NCBI GenBank assembly: GCA_944472135.2
Contig: OX235264.1
Location: 87,554,319 to 87,618,318 of the forward strand
Length of the DNA stretch: 64,000 nucleotides
Reading direction: 5' to 3'
Origin: Trichobilharzia regenti
Taxonomy: Eukaryota; Platyhelminthes; Trematoda; Strigeidida; Schistosomatidae
The notes beneath the pieces were generated by a model. That model had not been told where the DNA came from. It was given only the letters and a program-made list of their open reading frames with translations, and searched no databases. Shown one piece after another: positions 33,936 to 45,199 of the stretch; within the stretch, counting starts at the first letter, position 1; each line of letters starts with the position of its first letter. The position numbers were made by a program, and so were the translations under genes.

Positions 33936-34519
33936 CAGACAGTATCTAGTTAAGTATTCTCTCTCCACTAATTTGAAAGTTTAAAGTCTTTACGGGTATA
34001 AAAGTAGAATGGATGGGTTAGTGGAAATTTATAACCCAAACTGGCCAATATATCCGATATTTGATACAAGGTAAAGAGAGAGTTGGTATTCATACTTAGC
34101 TTACTGAAGCAGTCTAGGCACAGTCCGAAGGGTGATGTTGAATTTATTTAATAAATGAGGGACATAAATAATAAATCCTGTCAATGTAACTTTTATACCA
34201 ATTAGTTTTCTAAAGATTGTCGGTGCCATTTTTGAGTCAATCCTCGTTGTACTTGATAACAGTAAGTATTTTTCTTGATTTGCACCACTGTCTTTATTAT
34301 TATTATTAAATTCAATCTCAAGTACATAGTTTCCCAAACTGCTGCAGAACCGAATATATTATTGTCTAATTGCCATTTGAGAACAGTGCTTTTACGGCCT
34401 ACCCATACGCACGTATACTATCTCTTTACATATTCATAATGACGGACCATCAAGATTTTCATATAAGAAATAGGGAAGGCTAAATTACCTTAAAAGCCAA
34501 TAATAACTGGTTCTCATTG

Positions 34520-34690
34520 CCATCAGGGTCTAATGGATATTCCTTTGGCTCTTGAAACAATCAGTGCATAGGTCGAGTCTCAGTGAGAATACTATCACTC
34601 ACAGGGAATGCATCAGTCTGGTGAGTCCGGCATAGGACGAAATGCATATTCTGGATTTCACTGCTAATTACCACCAACTAAAATAACTTC
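34520..34690 (+). mobile_element. Hammerhead-ribozyme SINE
   Basis: A tRNA-like region with ggtcgagtctcagtg at 34571 is followed by a hammerhead and gctaattaccacca, the counterpart of tagtcaccatccacc in the 23.8 kb copy. It belongs to the same subfamily as that copy. Confidence 0.72.
34612..34668 (+). ncRNA. Hammerhead ribozyme in the SINE
   Basis: tctggtgag, stem II tcc..gga around ggcata, cgaaatgcatattctgg. GAAA and stem III (atgc/gcat) are intact. Core-1 is ctggtga (one change from ctgatga) and the cut-site triplet is ATT, so activity is doubtful. Confidence 0.6.
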
Positions 34691-34699
34691 ACCTAAAAC

Positions 34700-35925
34700 A
34701 GATTATGATACAGACATTTGCAGAATCTTGTCATTATAGTTATCACATTCATGCTAATAACCACTAGGCTAACAGATCTTCATGCTAAGCAATTTTAAAG
34801 AATAATTTCGACAAAACAACAAGAAGACAGTTTACCTGAATTGTGTAATGTATTTACTCAAAACATTTGGAATAATTTGATTACACACATATTTATCACA
34901 GGAATTTGTGTGCAGAGGGATAAAGAGTTAAGGGGTGAGCGAATAGACAGGTCAGATTCAAAGGCGTTATTGAAGGTTAGGAAAACAATGAAGATCAGTG
35001 AACTAAAAGAAGGTGGGATGGCAATACATATCAGTCTTTATATTGAAACAAAATTACCAAAGGAGTTTTAATTTGATGACAAACTACTTTTGAATACCTA
35101 ATGGGGGGTTGAACTTCTTAATCGCTACGGTCTCCACAAACTTTAGGATATGCTCGAAACACCTGTAACAGATGTATTTAAAAGATGTATAAGCATCAAT
35201 TTTTGCGTTGTTTCCATGATATGTTTCACGTTAGATGAGCTTGGTTATCTATTTTCAGCATTGATGGCTTCTGAGGATTGGAGCTGCTACAAAAGACACA
35301 TGGAAATACGTTTTGTAGACCTTGCTTTCAGAGTTCGATGAGTCCTCTCTGTTTATGTGACCACACGAAAACTTAAGCAGACAAATACACAGGGATATAA
35401 TGTCATTGTTGCCATATTCTAATGGCTTAGACAGGTATATGGGCTTCACATACTCAGTTATCCAGATCTATACTATATGAAAAGTCATTCTGACTGCACC
35501 AATCAGTCTTCGTCTTGGCATCAAGCCACTATAATCCGCTATGAAGGATAGATAGAATAATACATCCTTTTAGTAGCATATTGAAGAATAGGTCTCAGTG
35601 CTGTGGTTACTTTGTATCCTCTTATGAACTCCTCTGGAATTACTTGTGAATACTAAGACTCCATAAAAATACTCAGGTTTCATGAGAAGGATTCATTTCT
35701 ATATTCCACAACGTTTACCTTGCTTGAAAATACCGAGTGGTCACATTTTAATGCATCATGAGATGTCAAACTATTATCTGTGACGAAATAATAGCTTTAG
35801 TTGACTTCCGTACTGACATGTTCCCTTTGTGTTACTCGTCCTCATGCGTCGATAGTGGAAATTTGTCGTTTTGGCATACATTCCTAGTATTCTAACTCAT
35901 AAGCTTATAAGACAGTTGATGTATG
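34700..35925. other. Anonymous sequence with short ORFs
   Basis: Open frames of 60-76 codons at 34841-35071 and 35150-35341 have no recognisable motif. No element boundary was seen. Confidence 0.35.
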
Positions 35926-36134
35926 AATATTATTGTTTCCTTTAATTCCTAGAGGAACATAGGGCTTCAGCCGCGCGTCTCCATTGCGTTTCCTTCTCTG
36001 CCAACGTTTTTACCTGGCCCCACATCTTCCCACCTACTTTCATCTTCTCTTCGCATGACCTCCTCCAAGTCACCCTTGGACGACCAAATCACCGCTCCCC
36101 ATTCGAGTTCCACTTGAGAGCCTGTCATGTGATG

Positions 36135-37608
36135 TCACCCGATGGTCAATCCTCCTCCATTTCTTCCTGCACATTTGTTGCGCAATCGGTTCCTGGTGGG
36201 TTGGTTCACTCCCAGAGATCCCTGTTGCTGATCTTTTCTGGCCGGCCATCTGATCTTGAGTATTGAGCGAAGACAGCTGTTGATGAAGTTATGTAGTTTG
36301 TTTGAGGTGCTCTTCATGACGCACCAAGTCTCTGATCCATATAGTAGCACTGACTTCACATTGGAGTTGGAAACCAGGATCTTATTCTTCATGCTGAGTA
36401 GTGTTGTTGACCTCCACACAAACTTGAGAGAAATAAAAGCTTGCTTTGCTTTCCCGATCCTCGCTGCTTTGATATCCTCATCAGTTCCGTCCGCCTGTGG
36501 TCGAAACAATGCATTTCAGGTCGGTAGGTAAGGGAGGCTGCTTCTTTCAGAATTCTCTCATTTATGTTGATTTTTGTCGGTCGTTGTTGCAGTTGCTGTT
36601 GATGTTGGCCAGGAATCTTCATCACCTCTGTTTTCTTTATGTTCACCTGAAGGCCTTTCCTTAATGCTTCTTCTGCCAACTTGTTGCTTTTCACCTGCAT
36701 ATTATCGGCGAAGTCCAGATCCTCCAAGTTCTTTGTGTGAATCCATTTTGTGCCTGTTTCCTCATTGCCCGATGTCTGTCGCATTATTCAATCTACTGCA
36801 GTAAGAAAGATCATTGGCGATAGTAGACAACCTTGCCCCACTACTGACCTCACTTCGAAGGCTTCCGTAAGTTTCCCGTTGTGGATTACTTGGCATGCAG
36901 CATTGTTGTATAACTGTTGGATGAGATGTATAATTGTTGGCGGCACCCCATAGTAGCGAAGTAGTCGCCAAATCACCTCTCCATTGACTCTGCGCTATCG
37001 AAGGCCTTTTCAAAGTTGATGAAGTTGAGATAGAGAGCTGACTGCCATTCGAAGCTTTGTTCAATGATGATCCGTAGTGTAGCGATTTGATCAATACATG
37101 ACTTGTTTCTCCTGATACCAGCTTGTTCCGGTCAAAGTTTTTCATCCATGGCGGCATCTTTGATTCTCTCCAGGATGATACGGTTTAGTATTTTGCTTGG
37201 GATGGACGGGAGCATCATACCGCACCAGTTCTTGCATTAACCTAAGTTCCCTTTCTTTGGAAGTTTGGATAAGTATCCTTTCTTCCAATCCTCAGGTACC
37301 CTGCCCTCTTTCCACACCCTCTCCAGTAATGGCGTCATCAAGTCCGCTGATGTCTCTGGGTCCATTTTCAATGCATTTGCTGGTATTCCATCTGATCCTG
37401 ATGCTTTTCCGGTTGTTAGCATCTTTATTGCCTTCAGGATTTCTGTTCTCGTCAGAGGGTTGATGTCCACTGGTAGTTCTGTTTCCTCTGCTGGTATTAT
37501 TAGGGCACGTTGTAGGTGGCGGTCGATTAAATGTCTCTTGAAGTGTTCAGCCCAGTTTCTCCTTTGCTCCACCTCTTTGATGATTGACTTTCCATTGTCA
37601 TCCTTCAC
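36135..37608 (-). pseudogene. RTE reverse transcriptase region
   Basis: Minus frames in order: VEQRRNWAEHFKRHL and TTGKASGSDGIPANALKMD (37237-37608); a finger-palm segment with NFDRNKLVSGE; MIWRLLRYYGVPPTIIHLI and VVGQGCLLSPMIFLTAVD (36788-36976); EDLDFADN (36389-36784), where the catalytic FADD has become FADN; then VLLYGSETW and LHNFINSCLRSILKIRW (36135-36509). At least four frame changes. Catalytically dead. Confidence 0.85.
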
Positions 37609-37984
37609 TGGGTCAATCTGTGTCGAACTTTTGACCGATAGGTTCCTAGTTGTTTGGTAGAGTGTGGCGAGGTCTCCTTTGCCTGCACTGCAGCTTGTTC
37701 TGCTTCACATGCCATATCTTCTTAATATTTTCATCTGTCTTCTCTGGGACTCTTCTTTACTCTTTTGTTTAGTGTATTGTGATTTACGTTCAAATCCTGT
37801 TTTTGTTGCTTGTCGATGCACTGGATAATCCTTTGTTTCGCCATCCTTCTGTCTTCTACCAATCTCTAAGTGTCCGTAGTGAGTCAGTGTTTCTTCTGTA
37901 TTTTCCTTATGCCTAGAATTTCCATGCAGGTTTGGATACACAGCTTTCAGACCGTTCTAGTGTTTTCCAACGCTGGTCACTTCG

Positions 37985-38800
37985 TTAGTGTTGATTTGTG
38001 TCTCCGCCGTTTTCCTTATGACTGCTGTGAAGATGTCCTTTGTATCTTGGTCCTTCAGTTTTTGAGTATTGAACTTGGCTTGTGGTCTTTCTGCAGCTCC
38101 TGTTTCTCTGAAAGCTTTTAATATGATTTGGAATGTTCCTTATACGAGGTAGTGGTCTGAGCCAACGTTTACTCCTCTTCTTGCTTTTTTGTCCAGTAAG
38201 GTGCCCCTCCACTTCCTTGAGCAGCATTGAGATGAAGGCAATTTGGAATGTGGTTCGCTCGTTTTGTGACACCCATGTAGCCTTGTGGATATTCTTTTGC
38301 TTGTATACGCTGCTACCATTCACGAGTTCATTGAAGGCGCAGAAGTCGGCGAAGAGTTCTCCATTTTCGTTCATTTCCCCCAAAGCTTCTCTACCCGAGA
38401 TGAGTTCCCTTCCTGTGTTGTTTGGTCCCAGTTAGGCGTTCATGTCTCCCATTAGTATTTTAATGTATTTATATGGAGTATTGTCATTCTTTTTTCTTTT
38501 CGAGGTCTGAGTTGTTTGTGCATGCATAGCATTGTATAACTGACACTTTCCTTTCTTTGGAGTTGAACGTGATTGTCATTATTCTGGGCGAGATTGCCTC
38601 CCATTGTATGAGGGCCTTAGTTTCCGTTGGTGATATCATGATAGACACACCTTCTGTGTGCTCGTGGTTGTCTTCTTGGTGACCGGAGTAGATCACTGAT
38701 TCTCCCGTTGACCATTTGGTGAGTCCATTCCCATTCCATCTGCTTTCGCATATTCCCAGTACTTGAATTCCATATTTTTTCATCTCGTTTGCAATCTAGG
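37985..38800 (-). pseudogene. RTE APE-type endonuclease region
   Basis: Minus frames: KKYGIQVLGICESRWNGNGL, GVSIMISPTETKALIQWEAI, NSKERKVSVIQCYACTN, then (new frame, after a stop at about 38434) GEMNENGELFADFCAFNELV and KQKNIHKATWVSQ. The order fits the metal-dependent endonuclease that nicks target DNA: E of xxESRW, the GDMNA block and the final catalytic histidine region. Stops and frameshifts inactivate it. Confidence 0.8.
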
Positions 38801-39054
38801 CAGCTTTTCTAGTCTCACACATGGTGCGGATGTTCTGTGTCCCCTCACAGACTTTTCTTTTGTCGCAAGGAGACTCATCTTGCTGAAGTCTCTGTAGCAA
38901 CTTTGTTTACAGGGCGGGGTTGCTAACCTCAAGTCTGAGAAGGGTATGTTAGAACTAGGAAAACAATGAATAAAGCAATCAGAACAACACAACAGAAGAA
39001 GAGATGCGACACCGCAACAAAAAACAAAAAATTGATGTGCAGTTACAATTATAT

Positions 39055-39060
39055 TTTAAT
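39055..39060 (-). terminator. Possible MEG polyadenylation signal
   Basis: attaaa on the minus strand, about 140 nt after the spliced stop codon and 115 nt after the unspliced one. Confidence 0.45.
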
Positions 39061-39197
39061 GAAAAGAAAAACAAGAACAAAAGAAGTCAGAAATAGGTTA
39101 GATTCTTTTTAACTGAAAAGTTTTATAGTTCCTGTTATTCGAAGATTCAAAGTTATGGTTTCAGTTTTATAGTAGTTAGGTCTGGATCAGTGCTTCA

Positions 39198-39206
39198 TCA
39201 CTTAAC
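39198..39206 (-). CDS. MEG possible last coding exon start (VK-stop)
   Basis: Acceptor tttatttcattatttag, then GTTAAG and TGA. If the 116-nt intron 39207-39322 is removed, the protein ends two residues after the 3' exon. Without splicing, the frame runs to TAA at 39176-39178 and adds a hydrophobic Cys-rich tail (VNTVLVYFISTFSYTTCI and more). I cannot decide between them. Confidence 0.45.
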   Translation of the reverse strand, partial: VK

Positions 39207-39322
39207 CTAAATAATGAAATAAAGTATGGAAATTCGTTATTACAAGTATACATACAACTAAGTGGGCATATACAAGTAGTATAAGAGAAGGTACTGATGA
39301 AATATACAAGAACTGTATTTAC

Positions 39323-39380
39323 CATTCTGAGTATTTGAGTGACTGAATCTAATACTGCTGAAGACATTTCACAGTGAACT
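39323..39380 (-). CDS. MEG 3' exon (58 nt)
   Basis: Acceptor tgctaaactcaacag, donor gtaaatac. In the shared phase it encodes VHCEMSSAVLDSVTQILRM, an amphipathic segment. It is the only exon in the set not divisible by three, as expected near the end of the gene. Confidence 0.6.
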
Positions 39381-40019
39381 CTGTTGAGTTTAGCATTTGT
39401 TTACACAGTGCCTTATGTATACTCTTTTATAGGTACTCTGAAATAAATATGTCCTTATTGTTATTACTTCTCAGTTGAACATAATTTTAGTGAAGTCAAT
39501 GAGTTATCCAATCACCTCTCATTTATTTATTGCCTCAACATGTTTTACACCAATATAATTGATGATGAATATATAAGAATAGATGGCTTACTCGGTAATT
39601 CCTTCGAAAGGACTAGTTTGAAGAAGAGAGCAAGAAAATTGTAATAGCTTTGTATTAACGTTACTTTGTTTAGATGAAAATTTATTGGACAGTATGTCTT
39701 TAATTTATTTAAGGATACTCTGCGTCAATCAGGAACTGTTAATCATCGCTCTGTTTTCCTTGGAGACATTTTATAAAACTAAATATATAGGTGAATTTAA
39801 TTTTTAGAATGTTTTCTGAATGCGCCCGATTAGCTTATATGAGACGTCTGTAACTGAAGCACTAAATGATGCCTATTTGGATCTCATAAGGGATATCCGT
39901 TACTTCAAGGTTACAAATACGCCTTGCTGATGAGTGCTAACAAGCACGAAGCCTAAGTCCAGGGCTTCTTGATGATTACTTTCAACCACCTAACACAAAT
40001 CATGTTATATTAGTAGTTC

Positions 40020-40235
40020 AGGGTTACACTGCTGACTAACCACGCATATTCTCGTGGTTCGATTCTCGTTCAGCGTATTCCTAAACCTTTCCTAGCCTGT
40101 GGAAGATCTGGAAAAGAGGGAAGGTTCAGATTGAGGCTAGCGACCTGTAAAAACAACACCGCTATTTAAACTTCAAAGCTTACAACTTGAAGCTCTCTGT
40201 TCCACTCGGAATGTGAAGGAATGAAAAACAAAATG
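40020..40235 (+). mobile_element. tRNA-RTE composite SINE, diverged
   Basis: Within a MEG intron. tRNA-like head with ggttcgattctcg at 40057, body gaggctagcgacctg, tail gaagctctctgttccactcgg and aatgtgaaggaa. Confidence 0.72.
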
Positions 40236-40286
40236 TTTTCTTGATGCGGTTGGTAGAATTTATTTTGTAATCGGTATTAAACTTAC

Positions 40287-40304
40287 AGCATGTAATTCAG
40301 GTTG
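40287..40304 (-). CDS. MEG micro-exon, 18 nt
   Basis: Strong acceptor tactgttttctatgcag, donor gtaagttt. Shared-phase peptide NLNYM plus split codons. A 90-nt exon ending at the same donor is possible (acceptor ttccacag at 40377) but its only open frame does not fit the neighbours. Confidence 0.7.
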
Positions 40305-40634
40305 CTGCATAGAAAACAGTAATGGATTCTCAGTATAAGGTATGTTCTGTAAAATTGTCATAGCTTCTTCAGTTATCTGTGGAAAAGTAGTTTGGTGATG
40401 TTTATGAAGTCTGACATTCATGAAGTACTCTTGATCTGTTAAACTAGGTGAGCACTAAGAATGATCATTTAATGCAGTACAGAATAATTATATCGATGCA
40501 TGAAATAGTTTAGTCAAACAAAGACGTAAGTCACTACTAATTGTTTACTCAGATGTATCAACTTATTATTTTAAGGCGATTTCACATTTTCAGCGTTTTG
40601 TACATACTGTTGCTGTTATTATTAGTAGTATTAT

Positions 40635-40965
40635 TGTTCTCTTGGGTTCCATGTGGAACATAGGGCTTCAACAACACTCCTCCATTTTGCCTCGTGTACT
40701 TCCTTGTGTTTGTACACACTGCCTCGAATCACCGAATCATTGAAGGAGTAGACATCTGATAAGTGTCCTATACAGTCATTAATTTCTCCGAGAGCCTCTC
40801 GACCCATGGAGATCTATTCCCTTATTGTCTGCTCCTATTTCTGCCGGCGTTCATATCGCCAATAAGGATTTCGATGCTGCCATTTGGTATGTTGTCCATT
40901 ACTGTTCACAGTCGTCTATAGAAATCTTTCTTCTTCTTCCTCTCCTGTTCCAAGTTGTTTATAGC
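40635..40965 (-). mobile_element. Internally deleted RTE fragment
   Basis: The minus strand ends with the RTE-like tail gaagccctatgttccacatgg. The rest matches the endonuclease region 38290-38500 of the RTE element (ggcgttcatatcgcc, ctccgagagcctctcgaccc). The whole reverse transcriptase is missing between the two. Confidence 0.65.
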
Positions 40966-41398
40966 ACTACGCATAGCACTGAATAATTCTAACTGTTACC
41001 GCTAGTCATTGAAAAATGTATTTGTAGGTTGTTTATTTGTTTAAATATTTCCCATTTATTCCTGTTTCTAACTTTTTAACATCTGGTTAGTAGATTCCAG
41101 AATTCAGAATCCTTATTTTTCACTTTCATCAATGGTTATCTACTTCATTCATTTTACACTTTCAATTATTAATCTTTTCGTATATATTTCAGTTTTTACG
41201 TGAGAATATTGTTGGAGGTGTTCTGTACCTTAGTACTAATGCAAACCGGACGAAATATCTCCTACAGGTTGAAACAAATTGTATATGAAGCAAAATTTAT
41301 CCCATCTCCATGACTTAAGTTCAAGCTTCTAATACCCTAATAACTTATTGATTTGTAAAATTCGATTTATTTTACTGAGGAGAACAGTCTCCACTTAC

Positions 41399-41419
41399 TC
41401 TTTTACACCTTGATTCCAC
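41399..41419 (-). CDS. MEG micro-exon, 21 nt
   Basis: Acceptor aaaatacctctgcag, donor gtaagtgg. Shared-phase peptide WNQGVK. Confidence 0.75.
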
Positions 41420-41930
41420 CTGCAGAGGTATTTTTAGAATAAAAAATCAATATATTTATCGAGTATTCGTTTGTTTGTTTTCTTTCCTATACCTTTTTAT
41501 TTCCTTGAATAGAATGATTCATATCCTAAAAGTGCTCAAAAATCACATAGTGAAGTTATCCTTAAATTTAATGACATACACTCATCTTGTATTTTATGGT
41601 TTTCAGATATTCAGACCACATGTTAGGAAAACATACATAAAATTATGTTCTTATTGGCACACATCTGCCATTTGTATACTACTTATATGACTGTAAGTAC
41701 AATGGTACTTCTTAAACAGGTTAACTACAGCTGATCAAGTGGAAAGTGTCGGTAAGTCAAGTATCAAACAGTTAGTGAATTGTGATTTGTATCTGCCTAT
41801 GTAAAAGCTGTGAGTTTTCATGCGTTTATAAAAAACTGAAACTTTAATGGCTGAGTATAAAACGAAACTTGAGGACATCACTGTTAGTTGGTATTTTAGA
41901 ATAAACTTTAAATGGATGAAATTTATTCTA

Positions 41931-42090
41931 ATAAAGTCTCATAGTGTTATACAGTAATATTAACTGATGACGTTTCCAGCACAATTTATTGCTCGTAATC
42001 ATATCATCATATCTTGATGTGATTATGAGCAATAAATTGTGCTGGAAACGTCATCAGTAAATATTACTGTATAACACTATGAGACTTTAT
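41931..42090. repeat. Long palindrome with PLE terminal module
   Basis: Arms of about 75 bp (41931-42005 and 42016-42090) differ at about three positions around a 10-nt spacer. Each carries the ctgatgacgtttccagcac module in opposite orientation. The minus-orientation 3' module continues to about 42165. It resembles the inverted terminal repeats of PLE insertions. Confidence 0.85.
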
Positions 42091-42169
42091 CAAAATAACT
42101 TTCGCCCACAATGGAATTATATTCTACTACAGTGCGCGAGTACTATTCTTATATCAAACGATTTATGTT

Positions 42170-42470
42170 CAAGTATTGGTTTGTAGGAATTCGATTGATT
42201 AGTCACAGGATTTTATCATGACCTGACATCTGTTAGAGAACCATTGGAAAACCTGGGAGTACTGCACAACAGTTTCATCCGTTTTAGTTTAGGACTATTA
42301 AGCAGTACGCATCCACCAACAGAGTTCGAACCCAACACCGCCTGAATACAAGGCGAGTTCGTAGACCACTAAACCAATGAGTCACAGACTAGGACTAAAC
42401 AGCTATTCAATGATCTTAGGTTTTCCGATGGTTTTCTAATCGATGTCAGCTAATGATGACATCCTGTAAC
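42170..42470. mobile_element. Inverted pair of hammerhead-SINE pieces
   Basis: 42170-42375 is a minus copy (reversed B box agagttcgaacccaac, then aggcgagttcgtagacc). 42376-42470 is a plus body fragment (ccaatgagtcacagactagg, actaaacagctattc, ggttttccgatgg). Both ribozyme cores are damaged (GAAA is TAAA in the plus piece). Confidence 0.65.
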
Positions 42471-42599
42471 CAAATGTTTTATGCATATGTGCTGATAATC
42501 TGTGGTTAATCAACGAGATTTATTCAGTTCATGTTCTTTTTATTGGTAAATTCAAACTTAGCAATATTAGCAAAATAACCCATAAGTAAATAAACTTAC

Positions 42600-42620
42600 A
42601 TTCTTACTGCAGTCCCCGCT
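42600..42620 (-). CDS. MEG micro-exon, 21 nt
   Basis: Acceptor aatattctgttaaacag with a pyrimidine-rich tract upstream, donor gtaagttt. Shared-phase peptide AGTAVR, similar to HKTALR of the exon at 43752. A longer open frame through the acceptor (to 42781) looks like a membrane protein but is better explained as intron read-through. Confidence 0.75.
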
Positions 42621-43751
42621 CTGTTTAACAGAATATTGAAAGCCGTCATTAAAATGACAATAATGTATGAAAATATGATAAACAAGTTGTTTCCGTCTGT
42701 ATTGGCCATTATGTCAAAGCGTACTAAATTAACATAGTACCAGACCTTTCCGTCAAAACCCATATGCCATTTAGGATTCATATTTATAGACAGTCATATC
42801 GTGGACTGACCAGTTAATTCACCTTCTAGCACAATATGAACAAAATAAGGTCGAAAGAAAGTCTTCTTTTCGTGATGAGATTTTGAAGTCGACGAGCAAA
42901 TATGTATGCTAATGAAACTATTCACTAAGTTTTTATTTGCTCCATAACCACTAGTTTTACAAAGTAATGTATAAGCTTTATGAAATGCTTATATCGGTTA
43001 GCATAATTTTACCCCTTAGCATACGTTAAACATTATATATGACGAAATTTGAAGAAAATACGAGCGATCTGAAGACGAAATGGTTCTTTCATGAAAACTA
43101 GTGTATCAGATTGCAATATAACACATAAATCAACATTTTTTAGTTAAATATTTTATGTAAACAACAAGCAAGCAAGTTACATGACACCGGTTCATACTTG
43201 AATGCAATCTGATTTCAAATGCTAGCAGGACTGAAGTGAAGTTCTGCACTTATCAGCAAAGCATCGATTTCTGATGACAGTATTTCACTACAAGACCTTT
43301 CAAGCAACGGTTGATTTCCTGTATGATCAAATTAGACATGTCAAATCCCATGCAGATGGCAAGTAACGCAGTCGTCAGTAATTAGTTTAAATGAAACGTC
43401 ACTTCCTTGGTGAAAATAGCTCCGTATACAGTAAACAACTCCTGGAGATACTTTTAATACCATCTCAGAAAGTCTATCACTCTGACACCCATGTGTGAAT
43501 TGCTTTTGCTTGGAGTTTAGGTGTGATTTTAACCCGTAAACAAAAGAATTTGTGCCTCAGTCCGTCTACCAAAGCGTCATTTATGAATAGGTATCTGTAC
43601 CATGATGTTTTAAATGAAGCTAGAAATAGTTTGCTAAACTAATAAGTTTCAAGAAATAATAACGCTACACACATGCTCACTAGAGTGTAGCTATTAGATC
43701 TCTAATTGTTCATAGAACACAAATTATTTTCCAAACTTATTAAGAACTCAC

Positions 43752-43772
43752 GCTCTCAGTGCAGTTTTGTGA
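43752..43772 (-). CDS. MEG micro-exon, 21 nt
   Basis: Acceptor ttaaaaatgtttttag, donor gtgagttc. Shared-phase peptide HKTALR. Confidence 0.8.
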
Positions 43773-43879
43773 CTAAAAACATTTTTAAATATTAGATCAA
43801 GTAAATCAGAATGTGATTTCAATTCACTTAAAATGACTTATAATGGTGTAAGGTTCTATCAGTGTCTAGGCTGTGGATA

Positions 43880-44300
43880 TGGTGAACGTCTTGGAAAATC
43901 ATTAGCAGACAGTCTAATTAAATGCGTTTGTTGAACAGTCTAGTTGTTCACTCCATACAGCTTTCTCCACAAGAGCAACTTAATTTGTAGATACATATAA
44001 AAGTGATACAGTTAGGTAGCTTGTCTTTCGCTTCAGCAATCGTGATTGATGGGCAGCTGAAAAATGACAAACAAAGGGCGGTGGTGGCAGTATAAGTCCG
44101 TTTTATTGCTCTCGATAATCTTAGATGTAAGACTTCACTAGCCACGTTCGCATCAACTAGGATAACCGATTTGGACCAGCGTATTTTGGATGTATTCTAA
44201 CTCATTTTCTAGGGAGTTATCTGTATAGATCCATCTTGCTGTATTCGTGAGGCATCTGACCAAAGTGATTTTGTATCAGATTGGTACGAAACCAAGGAAA
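43880..44300 (-). pseudogene. PLE linker and GIY-YIG remnant in a MEG intron
   Basis: Minus frames: LVRCLTNTARWIYTDNSLEN and LEYIQNTLVQIGYPS; LRLSRAIKRTYTATTALCL; AKDKLPNCITFICIYKLSCS and CGESCME, then after a stop TTRLFNKRI. This is the segment linking PLE RT to GIY-YIG with the start of the nuclease. Dead. Confidence 0.72.
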
Positions 44301-44700
44301 TGTGTATATTATCCTGCAGATGTAGGTTTTCTATAGACATCTCTCTTGAGTGAACTATCCTCTCTTCTGCTCAGTTGGACATTGTCATTATAATTATCAT
44401 TATTAATGGCGATCAAAACATTTACCACATTATCATTATTATTATCATTATTATTTGATCGACTAAATCACCGTCATTGGTTAAAATTTTTATGTAAATA
44501 AATCTATGTAAATAAGAGCAAAGCCTGGAGAAGATCTAATTGAAAACAATATTGTTCGATTATGTGTATTTTCTAATATTAATAATGGGAATATTGAAAT
44601 ATTTGAAAAGGCATTTGTGGTAAATACTCTAGAGTTTTAGGTGAATATTTGGTTATTGTACTGTAAGCATTTTGATTTTTGTCTTTTGCTGTGAACTTAC

Positions 44701-44721
44701 ACTGTAAGATAACAATCACAA
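44701..44721 (-). CDS. MEG micro-exon, 21 nt
   Basis: Acceptor attatttctttccag, donor gtaagttc. Shared-phase peptide CDCYLT. The other simple phase has TGA, which helps fix the frame. Confidence 0.85.
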
Positions 44722-45175
44722 CTGGAAAGAAATAATTAATTATTGAATATATCTTGAATATACGAACACTGTTTGAAGGTGTTTCTGAAGCAAGACAACC
44801 TTAGTATCAACACAGACTTTTATTTCGTGTGGGAAAGGTAACTGAAAGGCAATTAATATTTAGACATATTCGATGACCAGTTACAATTTCTCTTCATAAT
44901 GGTATTTTTATAGCTTAAATTTTAAAAATCAGATTTATTGTCTGAATCTGAAGACCATCATGAAATGCATTGTTGGGATGAAATTAATGTGAACAATTTA
45001 GCTAATGTTTACTTATAAAAGTTGGCGCCTACATTTATAGTTTACAGTCTAAACCAGTATATTATTTAATAGTTACTTATCAGTAAAAAAATAAACATAC
45101 ACCAATTCATTATTTTTATCTCGAATTGCTATTCGTTCTATTTCCTTCAGTATAAATGGACATATGACGAGCACC

Positions 45176-45199
45176 TCTTGGAAAGACTTGAGCGTAACA
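45176..45199 (-). pseudogene. Decayed MEG micro-exon (24 nt)
   Basis: Acceptor taccccattttcag followed by 24 nt similar to the exons at 51173 and 49765, but the donor position reads ggtgctcg instead of gtaagt. Reading on gives an open 99-nt frame to a weak donor (gtatgt) at 45099-45100, so an extended exon is an alternative. Confidence 0.5.

Larger units (their letters stand above)
35930..38945 (-). mobile_element. Near full-length RTE-clade LINE, frameshifted
   Basis: The minus strand starts near 38945 with gaggttagcaaccccgccct, continues through an APE-type endonuclease and a reverse transcriptase, and ends with ttcctctaggaattaaagg and an acaataat tail at about 35930. The coding parts fall in several frames. 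Its 5' and 3' ends match the body and tail of the composite SINE, so a relative of this element is the likely mobilising LINE. It resembles the schistosome SR2 group. Confidence 0.88.

Noticed and set aside
37197..37660. Plus-strand ORFs of 88 and 131 codons
   Set aside because: Antisense to the RTE reverse transcriptase.
40287..40376. 90-nt exon (ITEEAMTILQNIPYTENP...)
   Set aside because: It has good splice sites but is open only in the zero phase, which neither neighbour accepts. The internal acceptor giving 18 nt fits. Not fully excluded.
42596..42781. 61-codon ORF resembling a single-pass membrane protein
   Set aside because: Its end coincides with a strong donor, and a strong acceptor 21 nt before it gives a micro-exon in the shared MEG phase. 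The hydrophobic part is better read as intron.
44383..44455. CRISPR-like or regulatory tandem repeat
   Set aside because: Simple ATT/ATC microsatellite without spacers.
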